DNA of 64,000 bases, taken from contig SVLP01000002.1 of NCBI GenBank assembly GCA_015067895.1, positions 1 to 64,000 on the forward strand, in the 5' to 3' direction. The notes under the pieces are model-generated. The model was not told the DNA's origin, made no database searches, and saw only the letters and a list, made by a program, of their open reading frames with translations. The translations under genes were made by a program, and so were the position numbers. Of this stretch, positions 23,128-32,438 are shown one piece after another. The stretch is from Oscillospiraceae bacterium (GTDB taxonomy: Bacteria > Bacillota_A > Clostridia > Oscillospirales > Oscillospiraceae). How positions within the stretch are numbered: position 1 is the stretch's first letter; each line of letters opens with the position of its first letter.

Positions 23128-23736
23128 TTGGCCAAACCTGACCCGCAAACATTGAAAAAAGAAGAGAAGCGCAGAACCCGCAACTGGGTCATCACCATCT
23201 TCTTTGCCACCATTGCCATCTCGGCCAGCATCTCGCTGGTGTCCGATCTCGTCATGGGCAGCAGCTCCATGCTGGTGGCCTTTCTGATATTGCTGATGAT
23301 CGTCTTCATCGGCATCGTCTTTGACATCGTCGGCATGGCCGTGGCTACCGCCGAGGAAAAGCCCTTCCACGCCATGGCGGCCCGGAAGGTCAAGGGCGCA
23401 AAGGAGTGCATCACCCTGCTGCGCAGCGCCGAGCGGGTCAGCTCCATCTGCAACGATGTGGTGGGCGACATCTGCGGCGTCGTCTCCGGCTCCGCCTCTG
23501 CCACCATCGCAGGGCAGATCCTGAGCAATTTTGAGCTGAGCTTTGCGTCCGTGATTCCGCTGGTGCTGTCCAGCCTTGTGGCAGCCCTCACCGTCGGCGG
23601 CAAGGCCATCGGCAAGGGCATCGCGGTCAATGGCTGCACCGACATCGTCTATCACGCCGGTCAGGTCATCTACGCCGTGACCCACGTGAAGGATCTGTTC
23701 CGCCGGAAAAAGCGGGACACCAAGAAAAAGAAATGA
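23128..23736 (+). CDS. oapA: OLE-associated membrane protein OapA-like
   Basis: 202 residues from TTG 23128, chosen because AGGAG lies 8 bases upstream; a TTG seven codons earlier is the alternative. There is a basic N-terminus (KKEEKRRTRNW), then two membrane segments (VITIFFATIAISASISLV and MLVAFLILLMIVFIGIVF), a DUF21/CorC-like stretch DIVGMAVATAEEKPFHAMAA, another hydrophobic pair near residues 140-165, and a Lys/Arg-rich C-terminus. OapA dimers bind OLE RNA and carry it to the membrane; the family has been linked to Mg2+ transport. The immediately upstream RNA and the downstream isoprenoid genes support the call. Confidence 0.85.
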   Translation: MAKPDPQTLKKEEKRRTRNWVITIFFATIAISASISLVSDLVMGSSSMLVAFLILLMIVFIGIVFDIVGMAVATAEEKPFHAMAARKVKGAKECITLLRSAERVSSICNDVVGDICGVVSGSASATIAGQILSNFELSFASVIPLVLSSLVAALTVGGKAIGKGIAVNGCTDIVYHAGQVIYAVTHVKDLFRRKKRDTKKKK

Positions 23737-23742
23737 TAGGTT

Positions 23743-25593
23743 GTGAAAACCGTGAAATTGTTACCATCGATTCGGGGACACGCGGATCTGGTGAATCTGT
23801 CCGACGCCCAGCGCACCGCGCTCTGCGGCGAGATCCGTGATTTCATAGTTTCCCATGTGGCGGCTACCGGCGGGCACCTTGCGTCCAATTTGGGCGTGGT
23901 GGAGCTGACCGTCGCCATTGAAACCGTTTTTGATACCGCTCAGGACCGTCTGGTGTTCGATGTGGGTCATCAGGCTTATATCCATAAGCTGCTGACCGGT
24001 CGCCAGGCGGCTTTTGAGCGGCTTCGTATGTTTGAGGGGATGTCCGGTTTCCCCAAGCCCCACGAGAGTGAGACCGACTCCTTCGTGGCCGGACACGCAT
24101 CTTCTTCCGTCTCCATCGCCCTGGGCATGGCCCGGGCCAGAAAGCTGACGGGGGAGAAATACAATGTCGTCACCCTGATCGGCGACGGCGCGGCCACCGG
24201 CGGCATGGTCTACGAGGCCCTGAACGACGCCGGAGCCAGCCGGGAGCCCATGGTGGTCATCCTCAACGACAACGAAATGTCCATCGACCCCAACGTGGGC
24301 GGCATGGCCTCCCATCTGAGCAATCTTCGAACCAAGGAGAGCTACTTCAGCTTCAAGAAGGCCTTCCGGGCGGCCACCAACAAGATGCCCGGCGGCGAGC
24401 AGATCTATCGCTTCACCCACAAGACCAAGGAGCTGCTCAAGCGCAGTCTGCTGCGCAAGAGCATGTTTGAATACATGGGCTTCGAGTACATCGGCCCCGT
24501 GGACGGTCACGATATGCCGGAGCTGATCCGGCTGCTGAAGGCCGCCCGGGACATGGAGAAGCCCGTTCTCATCCATGTCATCACCCAGAAGGGCAGAGGC
24601 TACGGCCCCGCCGAGGCGGAGCCCAGCAAGTACCACGGCGTGGGCAAATTCGATCCCGCCGACGGTCATGCCCTGGCTGCCAAGAAGACCACCTATTCCG
24701 ATGTCTTCGGTCAGACGATGATGGAACTGGCGAAGGAGGATCCCCGGGTCTGTGCCATCACCGCCGCCATGCCCGGCGGAACGGGGCTGCTGCCCTTCAA
24801 GAACGCCTTCCCCAAGCGGCTCTTCGATGTGGGCATTGCGGAGGAGCACGCAGTATCCATGGCGGGCGGACTGGCCAAGCAGGGTGCCAAGCCCGTGGTG
24901 GCCATCTACTCCACCTTCTTCCAGCGAAGCTATGACCAGATCATGCAGGACATCGGACTTTTACAGCTGCCCGTCGTTCTGGCCGTTGACCGGGCGGGAC
25001 TGGTGGGCGAGGACGGCCCCACCCATCATGGTGTCTTTGATGTGGGCTTCCTGCGGCAGGTGCCGGGTATGACCGTCCTTTGTCCCGCAAGCCATGAGGA
25101 GCTTCAGCGGATGCTGCGCTGGGCGGTTCAGGAGTGCGGCGGCCCGGTGGCTGTCCGCTATCCCCGGGGTTCTGAGGGCAATTATAAGGAGTGCGCCTTT
25201 GAGGACGACCCCTACGGCGTCTGCGTCCATCGCAAGGGCACGGATGTGACCCTCATCACCTACGGCAACATCGTCAACAATGTCCTTTCTGCTGCTGAAC
25301 AGCTTGAAGCACAGGGCATTTCCGCCACGGTTGTGCGGCTGCTGTCTGCATCCCACATCCCCGAGCTGAGCAGCCTGATCTCCGGCCCCGCCGTGGTCGT
25401 GGAGGAGGCCTGCACCGGCTCCGGCATCAAGGAGGCCATCGGCTGGTCGCTGCCCGGTAAGCGGGTCTATGGCATCGACCTGGGTGCGGATTTCGTGCCC
25501 CACGGTGACCAGAATTCACTTCATCAATTCACCGGCCTGGACGCCGGTTCCATTACCAAATTCGTCTGCGAGGTAGTGCACAATGAAAAATAA
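23743..25593 (+). CDS. dxs: 1-deoxy-D-xylulose-5-phosphate synthase
   Basis: 616 residues from GTG 23743. Thiamine-diphosphate enzyme that condenses pyruvate and glyceraldehyde-3-phosphate in the first step of the MEP isoprenoid pathway. Seen: GGHLASNLGVVELTVAIE at the N-terminus, the ThDP motif GDGAATGGMVYEALNDAG...NDN, the transketolase region FDVGIAEEHAVSMAGGLAKQ, and the C-terminal domain with VVVEEACTGSGIKEAIG. It starts seven bases after oapA and its end overlaps tlyA by 11 bases. Confidence 0.97.
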   Translation: MKTVKLLPSIRGHADLVNLSDAQRTALCGEIRDFIVSHVAATGGHLASNLGVVELTVAIETVFDTAQDRLVFDVGHQAYIHKLLTGRQAAFERLRMFEGMSGFPKPHESETDSFVAGHASSSVSIALGMARARKLTGEKYNVVTLIGDGAATGGMVYEALNDAGASREPMVVILNDNEMSIDPNVGGMASHLSNLRTKESYFSFKKAFRAATNKMPGGEQIYRFTHKTKELLKRSLLRKSMFEYMGFEYIGPVDGHDMPELIRLLKAARDMEKPVLIHVITQKGRGYGPAEAEPSKYHGVGKFDPADGHALAAKKTTYSDVFGQTMMELAKEDPRVCAITAAMPGGTGLLPFKNAFPKRLFDVGIAEEHAVSMAGGLAKQGAKPVVAIYSTFFQRSYDQIMQDIGLLQLPVVLAVDRAGLVGEDGPTHHGVFDVGFLRQVPGMTVLCPASHEELQRMLRWAVQECGGPVAVRYPRGSEGNYKECAFEDDPYGVCVHRKGTDVTLITYGNIVNNVLSAAEQLEAQGISATVVRLLSASHIPELSSLISGPAVVVEEACTGSGIKEAIGWSLPGKRVYGIDLGADFVPHGDQNSLHQFTGLDAGSITKFVCEVVHNEK

Positions 25594-26389
25594 AAAGCGA
25601 TTGGATGTGCTCCTCGTGGAGCAGATGTATGCCGAGACCCGCTCCAAGGCCCAGGCCATCATCATGGCGGGACTGGTCTATGTCAACGGGCAGAAGGCCG
25701 ACAAGGCCGGTATGTCCTTCGATGCCGACACCGCCGTCATCGAGGTTCGCGGACAGGCCTGTCCCTACGTCAGCCGGGGTGGTTTGAAGCTGGAGAAGGC
25801 CCTCCGGGACTTCGGCGTGGACCCCACCGGCTTCGTCTGCTCCGACTCCGGCTGCTCCACCGGCGGCTTCACCGACTGCCTGCTCCAGCAGGGAGCCAGC
25901 AAGGTCTTCGCCATCGACGTGGGCTACGGCGAGCTGAACTGGAAGATCCGCAACGACCCCCGGGTGGTGGTCATGGAGCGCACCAACATCCGCTATGTGA
26001 CCCCCGAGGACATCGGCGAGCCCCTTGACCTGAGCGTCATCGACGTCAGCTTCATCTCCCTGCGGATCGTCCTGCCCGCCATCCGGAATCTGCTGAAGGA
26101 GGGCGAGGGTCAGGTGCTTTGTCTCATCAAGCCCCAGTTTGAGGCGGGCCGTGAAAATGTCGGTAAGAACGGCGTCATCCGGGAGCCCTCCATCCATAAA
26201 GAGGTGCTGGACAACTTCCTTGCCCTGGCTAAGGAGCTGAACTTTACCATTCTGGGCCTGACCTTCTCTCCCGTGAAGGGCCCTGCCGGTAATATTGAAT
26301 TTCTGGGCCATCTGACCCTTCGGGATGTTCCGGGCATCGAGCCCGATACCGCCGATGTGGTCGCCCAGGCCCACAAGACTCTGGACTGA
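25583..26389 (+). CDS. tlyA: TlyA-family rRNA 2'-O-methyltransferase
   Basis: 268 residues. An N-terminal S4 RNA-binding domain (KKRLDVLLVEQMYAETRSKA ... GLVYVNGQK) is followed by an FtsJ-like methyltransferase with the SAM loop DSGCSTGGFTDCLLQQGA and a K-D-K-E-type centre around DVGYGEL, IDVSFIS and LIKPQFE. TlyA proteins methylate ribose of rRNA cytidines. The gene overlaps dxs by 11 bases and is followed 14 bases on by nadK. Confidence 0.95.
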   Translation: MKNKKRLDVLLVEQMYAETRSKAQAIIMAGLVYVNGQKADKAGMSFDADTAVIEVRGQACPYVSRGGLKLEKALRDFGVDPTGFVCSDSGCSTGGFTDCLLQQGASKVFAIDVGYGELNWKIRNDPRVVVMERTNIRYVTPEDIGEPLDLSVIDVSFISLRIVLPAIRNLLKEGEGQVLCLIKPQFEAGRENVGKNGVIREPSIHKEVLDNFLALAKELNFTILGLTFSPVKGPAGNIEFLGHLTLRDVPGIEPDTADVVAQAHKTLD

Positions 26390-26402
26390 GGGGGATACGG
26401 CC

Positions 26403-27272
26403 ATGATTAAGAAAGTCATCCTCACCCCCAATCCCTACCGGGACGGCGGCTTCAAGACCGTTGCTGCTGCCCAGAAGATCCTCCAGGAATCGGGTATCGA
26501 GACCCGGATCTGCCTGCCCTTTGAGGTGGACAAGTCCTTCGTCCTGCCCCGGGATATCCGCTTCTCCCGTCTGGATCGGGAGCTGAACTGGGCGGATATG
26601 GTCATCTGCTTCGGCGGTGACGGCACCATCCTCCATATGGCCAAGGCGGCTACCCGGCACCGCATCCCCATTCTGGGCGTCAACATCGGCACCATGGGCT
26701 TTATCGCGGAGCTGGAGAGCACGGAGCTCCAGGAGCTGGCCCGGATCGCCAAGGGCGACTATACCATCGACTCCCGGATGATGCTGGACGTCACCGTCCG
26801 CCGGGGCGGCGACGTGATCTTCCATGACATCGCCCTGAACGATGTGGCCATCACCAAGGGCGCGGTAGCCCGGATCGTCCACCTGAACGTCTGCTGCGAT
26901 GGTGTGCGGGCCCTGGAATTCGGCGGAGACGGACTGCTGGTCTCCACCCCCACCGGCTCCACCGCCTACTCCCTCTCCGCCGGCGGCCCCATCGTGGAGC
27001 CTGACGCCCGGAGTATCCTGCTGACCCCCATCTGCGCCCACGATATCGTGAGCAAGTGCATCGTAGCCTCCGACAGGCGCACCATCACCGTCACCATGTC
27101 CCAGAATGCCCGGCGCAATGCCTTCCTTTCCGTGGACGGCGGACGGGCCTTCAAGATGAACATGGGCGACACCGCCTCCATCGTCTGTTCCCGAATGGAG
27201 ACGAGACTTGTGCGGCTGAAGGATCGGAGCTTCTACGATATCATCAACAACAAGCTGAAGCATTACGAATGA
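26403..27272 (+). CDS. nadK: NAD kinase
   Basis: 289 residues from ATG 26403. The signature FGGDGTILHMAK lies near residues 65-76, NIGTMGFIAE near 94-103, and the second conserved block GDGLLVSTPTGSTAYSLSAG follows near 178. It phosphorylates NAD to NADP. Part of the conserved oapA-dxs-tlyA-nadK-argR-recN run, probably one transcript. Confidence 0.96.
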   Translation: MIKKVILTPNPYRDGGFKTVAAAQKILQESGIETRICLPFEVDKSFVLPRDIRFSRLDRELNWADMVICFGGDGTILHMAKAATRHRIPILGVNIGTMGFIAELESTELQELARIAKGDYTIDSRMMLDVTVRRGGDVIFHDIALNDVAITKGAVARIVHLNVCCDGVRALEFGGDGLLVSTPTGSTAYSLSAGGPIVEPDARSILLTPICAHDIVSKCIVASDRRTITVTMSQNARRNAFLSVDGGRAFKMNMGDTASIVCSRMETRLVRLKDRSFYDIINNKLKHYE

Positions 27273-27286
27273 AAGAGGTGTGGAAT

Positions 27287-27739
27287 ATGAAGACCCAGAG
27301 ACAGGCAAAGATCATGGAGATCATCTCCACCAAGGACATCGAGACCCAGGAGCAGCTTCTCCTGGCCCTCCAGGAGGCTGGCTACTATTCCACCCAGGCC
27401 ACCATCTCCCGGGACATCAAGGAGCTCAGGATCGTCAAGGAGCTGACCAATTTCGGCACCTATCGCTATACCACCTCCGCTAAGGATGGCAGCCACACCT
27501 TCTCCGCCCGGCTCAACACCATCTTCCGGGAGTGCATCACGGGCTTTGACTATGCCCAGAACATGATCGTCATCAAGACCATGCCCGGCCTTGCCAATGC
27601 CGCCGCCTCCGCCATCGACGCCATGAACATGGGCGTGGTGCTGGGCACTCTGGCGGGCGACGACACGGTGTTCATCGTCATGCGTGACAACAATTCCGCC
27701 GCAGCCTTCTGCGGCGAGATCCGCAATCTGCTGAATTAA
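27287..27739 (+). CDS. argR: Arginine repressor ArgR
   Basis: 150 residues from ATG 27287 with GAGGTG upstream. N-terminal winged helix (QAKIMEIISTKDIETQEQLL ... YYSTQATISRDIKELRIVK) and C-terminal oligomerisation/arginine-binding domain (GLANAAASAIDAMNMGVVLG, then TLAGDDTVFIV). ArgR hexamers repress arginine biosynthesis and activate catabolism when arginine is bound. Confidence 0.96.
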   Translation: MKTQRQAKIMEIISTKDIETQEQLLLALQEAGYYSTQATISRDIKELRIVKELTNFGTYRYTTSAKDGSHTFSARLNTIFRECITGFDYAQNMIVIKTMPGLANAAASAIDAMNMGVVLGTLAGDDTVFIVMRDNNSAAAFCGEIRNLLN

Positions 27740-27751
27740 GGAGAATGCCCC

Positions 27752-29407
27752 ATGCTGAGTCTTTTGCACATTGAGAATATCGCCGTCATTGAATGCGCGG
27801 ATATTTCCTTCGATCAGGGCTTCAATGTCCTGACCGGTGAGACCGGCGCGGGCAAATCCATCGTCATCGACGCCATCTCTGCCATTTTGGGCCAGCGGGC
27901 TTATCGCGATATGATCCGCACGGGAACCAATAAGGCCGTCGTCCGGGCGGTCTTTACGGAGGTACCGGAGCTGAGCTGGTTCGCCGAGCAGGGCGTGGAA
28001 TACGACTCCGAGACGGTGATCCAGCGGGAGATCCATCTCGACGGCAAGAATGTCTGCCGGGTCAACGGTACGCTGGTCAGCGTTTCCATCCTCCATAAGC
28101 TGGGCGTCCAGCTCATCAACATCCACGGCCAGCACGACAGTGCGGCCCTCTTTGACGAAGAGAATCACCTGAACTTTCTGGATGCATTTGCAGACAATCA
28201 ACAGCTGCTTCTGGGATATCAGGAAACCTTTTCTGTGGTCTCCCAGCTCCGGCGGGAGATCAGCAAGCTGAGCATGGACGAGGGGGAGAAGCTCCGCCGC
28301 ATGGAATCTTTGCGCTTTCAGATCGACGAGATCTCCCGGGCCAATCTGGAGCCCGGTGAGGACGAGGCGCTGGAGGCCCGGCGCAAGGTGCTGCAGAACG
28401 CGGAAAAGCTCTCCGATGCCATCAACGAGGGCGTGGAATGCCTTTACGGTTCCGACGATTCCGACGGCGCCGCCAGTCTCATGGCCCAGGCCGAACGGGC
28501 ACTGAGCCGCATCGCAAAATACGACGACTCCCTGGCGGAGCTCCACGAGCGGGTGAAAGACCTCATGTATCAGGTGCAGGACGCCGCCGAGGGCCTCCGG
28601 GATTCCCGCAACACCTTTGCCTACTCCGCCGAGGAGCTGGAGCAGATCGAGACGAGATTGGACACCATCCACCGGCTCCGCCGGAAGTACGGCGCCAGCT
28701 GCGAGGACATCCTGGCCTATCTGGAAAAGGCCAGGGAGGAGCTGGATCGGATCGAATTTGCGGACGACCACATGGAGCGGCTGAAGAAGAAGCTGAAGAA
28801 GGCGGAAAAGGAGGCCATTTCCCGGGCTGAGGAGCTGCGGGAATCCCGGAAGGAGACAGCGAAGAACCTCTCCGTCCGGATCCTTGACGAGCTTCGTCAG
28901 CTGGATATGCCCAAGGTGCAGTTCGAGTGCGTCTTCACGGAGATTGAGCTGAGCCCCAACGGTGCGGATGCCGTGGCCTTCTACATGTCTGCCAACGCCG
29001 GTGAAGCCCTGAAGCCCATGAGCAAGGTGGCCTCCGGCGGCGAGCTGGCCCGCATCATGCTGGCCATGAAGAACGTGCTGGCCGAGAAGGACAGCGTCGA
29101 TACCCTGATCTTCGACGAGGTGGACACCGGTGTCTCCGGACGGGCCGCCCAGAAGGTGGCCGAGAAGCTGCGCAGCGTTGCCCGCACCAAGCAGGTGCTC
29201 TGCGTCACCCATCTGCCCCAGATCGCAGCTCTGGCCAACACCCATCTGCTCATCGCCAAGGCCGAGCGGGGCGGACGCACCTATACCAGCGTGACACCGC
29301 TTACCATCGAAGGCCGGAAGGCCGAGCTGGCCCGCATCATCGGCGGCGCGAATATCACCGAAATCACCCTGAAGAGCGCGGAGGAGATGCTCCAGATCGG
29401 CTCTTGA
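27752..29407 (+). CDS. recN: DNA repair protein RecN
   Basis: 551 residues from ATG 27752. SMC-like ATPase: Walker A TGETGAGKSIVIDA (residues 28-41), a long central coiled coil (about 150-370), ABC signature KVASGGELARIMLAM, and Walker B DTLIFDEVDTGVSGRAA. RecN acts at DNA double-strand breaks. Last gene of the OLE-associated run. Confidence 0.97.
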   Translation: MLSLLHIENIAVIECADISFDQGFNVLTGETGAGKSIVIDAISAILGQRAYRDMIRTGTNKAVVRAVFTEVPELSWFAEQGVEYDSETVIQREIHLDGKNVCRVNGTLVSVSILHKLGVQLINIHGQHDSAALFDEENHLNFLDAFADNQQLLLGYQETFSVVSQLRREISKLSMDEGEKLRRMESLRFQIDEISRANLEPGEDEALEARRKVLQNAEKLSDAINEGVECLYGSDDSDGAASLMAQAERALSRIAKYDDSLAELHERVKDLMYQVQDAAEGLRDSRNTFAYSAEELEQIETRLDTIHRLRRKYGASCEDILAYLEKAREELDRIEFADDHMERLKKKLKKAEKEAISRAEELRESRKETAKNLSVRILDELRQLDMPKVQFECVFTEIELSPNGADAVAFYMSANAGEALKPMSKVASGGELARIMLAMKNVLAEKDSVDTLIFDEVDTGVSGRAAQKVAEKLRSVARTKQVLCVTHLPQIAALANTHLLIAKAERGGRTYTSVTPLTIEGRKAELARIIGGANITEITLKSAEEMLQIGS

Positions 29408-29424
29408 CCCATTAGGAGGCTACT

Positions 29425-30954
29425 ATGAAACTTGAAATGCGCCCCACGCGCAGACGGCTCCTGTCCGCCGGTCTGGTGGTTTTGACCTTCTGCTTCCTGC
29501 TGCTCCTGTCCCGGGGCTTTGTGACCAGCGGAGACGACTGGTACTTTACCTCCCGTACCATGGACGAGAGCTTCCTGAAAGCACTTGAGCGGGGCTGGGC
29601 CAATGCGGCGGGGCACTACCGCAGCACCAATGGCCGATTGCTTGGCAACGGTTTTTCCAAGGCCTTCGGCTGCTCCGAATTCTGGCGGGAGATCGGACGG
29701 TGCTGCATCATTCTTGTGATCCTGCTGCAAATGTGCCGTCTGGCGAAGATCCGTACGCTGCCGATGTATGCGGCAGCTGTGATGCTTGTGGTGGCGATCC
29801 CGCCGGTGCTGTATGCCCAGTCCTATGCCTGGGGTGCGGGCTTCTTCAATTACGTTCCGCCGCTGGTGGTGATCTTCGCTTACCTGTTCCGGGTGGATCG
29901 GCTGTTGGACGGCAAGAAGGACTCCGCGCTTCAGGGGTTGTGGATGCTGCTCCTGCTGCTGGCAGGACAGCTCTTTGTTGAGAATGTGGCGGTTGGCATG
30001 TGTCTGCTCACCGGCGGTGTGCTGGTGTGGTATCTGGCTGTAAACCGGAAGCTGAGCTGGTCTCTGTGCGGCGCGTTCCTCGGGAGCGTGATCGGCTGCA
30101 TCATCATGTTCTCGGCCCCCGGCTACAGCAATGTGAATCAGGAAGGCTACCGTCAGGTCTCCGCTACCTTTGAGGAGCTGATGAAGGTGGTCAAATCCAA
30201 TTTTGCGGTCATTACCCAGTATCTGACCGAGGACAACTGGACGATCATCGTGCCCCTGACGGCTTTGAGTCTGTGGATGCTGGTTGGCGCCGCACCGGAA
30301 AAGCCTTGGCAGAAGGCGCTGCGCAGTGCTGCGGCTCTGGCGCTGATGATCTGCCCCGTGTATTTCTTCGCCCATTATCAGATCCTGCGCACCCTGGCCT
30401 ATGTCGAATGGGTGGCGGAGCTCAGCTTCTGGCTGGACATCGCCGCGAACCTGCTGTATCTGCTGGCGGTGCTGACCGCCGTGGTGCTGGGGCTTGAGGA
30501 TGGGAATCGCAGACGCCGGGCCGTTTTGGCCATTGCCGCTGTTCCCTCGGTCTTCGGTGCGCTGGTGGTGGTCTATCCCATCGGCCCCAGATGCCTGTAC
30601 ATCCCGTATATGCTGCTGGTGAGTCTGGTACTGATCCTGGCGGAGGAGGCGCTGGAGCGCCTTGACCGGACGGTTGTCCGGAAGCTGAGCATCCCGGTCA
30701 TCGCCACGGTGGCCTGTGTGCTGACGGTCTATCTGTGGGTCGGTGTCTGGAACGGACACTGCGAGCAGGTGCGCACCAACCAGATCGAGTCTGCCATGGC
30801 CTCCGGCTGCGCCACCGTGGAGCTGCCCAGCTATCCCTATCCGAGCTTCGTGCACAATGGCAACGGCGGCGCCATGCGGTATTACTACTATTACGAGACG
30901 CCGGGTGATCTGGAGTTCGTTTTCATCAATCACGCGGATTGGTACCGCAAGTGA
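29425..30954 (+). CDS. Polytopic membrane protein (DUF6056-like)
   Basis: 509 residues, about eleven membrane helices, from ATG 29425 with AGGAGG upstream. After the first helix comes an extracytoplasmic loop with SGDDWYFTSRTMDES and STNGRLLGN, a layout typical of GT-C type glycosyltransferase-like proteins, where the Asp pair often marks the active side. A soluble C-terminal part ends in FIFINHADWYRK-like sequence. It sits 18 bases after recN and 16 bases before another membrane gene. A role in cell-surface glycan modification is inference. Confidence 0.75.
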   Translation: MKLEMRPTRRRLLSAGLVVLTFCFLLLLSRGFVTSGDDWYFTSRTMDESFLKALERGWANAAGHYRSTNGRLLGNGFSKAFGCSEFWREIGRCCIILVILLQMCRLAKIRTLPMYAAAVMLVVAIPPVLYAQSYAWGAGFFNYVPPLVVIFAYLFRVDRLLDGKKDSALQGLWMLLLLLAGQLFVENVAVGMCLLTGGVLVWYLAVNRKLSWSLCGAFLGSVIGCIIMFSAPGYSNVNQEGYRQVSATFEELMKVVKSNFAVITQYLTEDNWTIIVPLTALSLWMLVGAAPEKPWQKALRSAAALALMICPVYFFAHYQILRTLAYVEWVAELSFWLDIAANLLYLLAVLTAVVLGLEDGNRRRRAVLAIAAVPSVFGALVVVYPIGPRCLYIPYMLLVSLVLILAEEALERLDRTVVRKLSIPVIATVACVLTVYLWVGVWNGHCEQVRTNQIESAMASGCATVELPSYPYPSFVHNGNGGAMRYYYYYETPGDLEFVFINHADWYRK

Positions 30955-30969
30955 GCCAGGGGGCAGCGT

Positions 30970-31428
30970 ATGTACGTCATCAGTCTGGTTTTCTTCGGCT
31001 TTGCCGTTCGCAAGTATAAGGACAAATACATCCCTGCCGCTGTGGCGATGATGCTCTGGTTCCTCCTCAGTGCCATGCTGGCCCGACCTGCTGCACTGCT
31101 GGTGCCCTATCTGGAGCTCCTTGGGATCGCGGAGAAGGGCATCTTTGCGGTTATGACCGCGCTGCTGCTTTGGCTGTGTGTGCTTCGGAAGAAACCGCTT
31201 CGGCTCGATTGGTTCCCGCTGGCGGGAACACTGCTGGCCGCCGCCATCCGCGTTGGCTGGTATGGCTATTTCCATTGGTTCACTGCCAATCTGGGCGAGG
31301 ATGCCTATGATGCAGTCCTCCGTATGGGTGCCATCAGCGGCTGGAAGGATTTCCTCCTCCAGATCGTTCTGTGCGCCGTGGCTGTCTGGCACATCTGGTG
31401 GATGAGCAGACCGCGATTTATCAAGTGA
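30970..31428 (+). CDS. Membrane protein, four to five helices
   Basis: 152 residues from ATG 30970, with GGGGGCAG upstream as a weak ribosome site. Hydrophobic segments near residues 4-12, 22-40, 52-70, 78-98 and 125-145. Paired with the preceding larger membrane protein. No family recognised. Confidence 0.7.
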   Translation: MYVISLVFFGFAVRKYKDKYIPAAVAMMLWFLLSAMLARPAALLVPYLELLGIAEKGIFAVMTALLLWLCVLRKKPLRLDWFPLAGTLLAAAIRVGWYGYFHWFTANLGEDAYDAVLRMGAISGWKDFLLQIVLCAVAVWHIWWMSRPRFIK

Positions 31429-31433
31429 ACATC

Positions 31434-31468
31434 AGGCCGTCCTCCTTCACCGGGAGGGCGGCCTTTGT
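31434..31468 (+). terminator. Terminator before dapA
   Basis: Imperfect 12-bp stem (AGGCCGTCCTCC / GGAGGGCGGCCT) followed by TTTGTC, ending the transcript of the membrane-protein pair. Confidence 0.75.
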
Positions 31469-31495
31469 CATAGAATGGGCCGGAGGTGTTATTCT

Positions 31496-32374
31496 ATGAA
31501 ACGACCGCTTTTTACCGGACTTTGCACCGCGCTGGTGACGCCATTCGCGGGGGATCGGGTCAATTATGCCATGCTGGAGACGCTGATCCGGCGGCAGATC
31601 GATGCAGGCGTGGATGCCATCGTTCTGGCGGGGACGACGGGGGAGTCGCCCACATTGACCACCGAGGAGAAGCTGGAGATCTTCCGTCGGGGCGTGGAGA
31701 CCGCCGCCGGTGACTGTAAGATCATCGCCGGTACGGGGAGCAACTGCACCGCCAATGCCGTGAGTCTGAGCCGTGCGGCGCAGGGACTGGGCGTGGACGG
31801 ACTGCTGGTGGTGACGCCCTACTATAACAAGGCCACCCAGCCGGGGCTGGTGAAGCACTATGCCGCCATTGCGGAGTCCGTGGAGCTCCCGGTGATCGCC
31901 TATAACGTGCCGTCGCGCACCGGAGTGGATATCTCCGTGAATACCTGCCGGGAGCTGGCAAGGATCGACAACATCGTCGGCATCAAGGAGGCGGGGGGCG
32001 ATATCTCCAAGGTGGCCAAAATTCTGGCTTCCTGCGAACTGCCGGTCTATTCGGGCAACGACGACCAAACCGTTGCAATCATGGCACTGGGCGGTCTGGG
32101 GGTCATCAGCGTGGCCTCCAATGTGATTCCGGAGGAGATGAATGCCTTAGTCAAGGCGGCGCTGGCAGGGGACTTTCCAAAGGCTGCCGCATTCCAGCGC
32201 AAACTTCTGCCGCTGATGGAGCTGCTGTTCTGCCAGGTCAACCCCATCCCCGTCAAGGCCGCCATGGCGATGATCGGCTTCGATGTGGGTGGCTGTCGGA
32301 TGCCGCTGGATGATTTGACAGCACAGAACGCACGGCGGCTCCGGGAGTGTCTTGATTGCGTCCGCAACGGTTGA
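31496..32374 (+). CDS. dapA: 4-hydroxy-tetrahydrodipicolinate synthase
   Basis: 292 residues from ATG 31496 with CGGAGG upstream. TIM-barrel aldolase: the GTTGESPTL loop, Y137 in YNVPSRTG, and the Schiff-base Lys in GIKEAGGD are present. It condenses pyruvate with aspartate semialdehyde for lysine, diaminopimelate and, in spore formers, dipicolinate. Stands alone behind a terminator and is not with other dap genes. Confidence 0.93.
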   Translation: MKRPLFTGLCTALVTPFAGDRVNYAMLETLIRRQIDAGVDAIVLAGTTGESPTLTTEEKLEIFRRGVETAAGDCKIIAGTGSNCTANAVSLSRAAQGLGVDGLLVVTPYYNKATQPGLVKHYAAIAESVELPVIAYNVPSRTGVDISVNTCRELARIDNIVGIKEAGGDISKVAKILASCELPVYSGNDDQTVAIMALGGLGVISVASNVIPEEMNALVKAALAGDFPKAAAFQRKLLPLMELLFCQVNPIPVKAAMAMIGFDVGGCRMPLDDLTAQNARRLRECLDCVRNG

Positions 32375-32438
32375 TGGTTGCGCTGTGGAATCAGATGTGG
32401 TAAAATAAGCCCATACAAAGATAAAGGGAGGAAGACAA

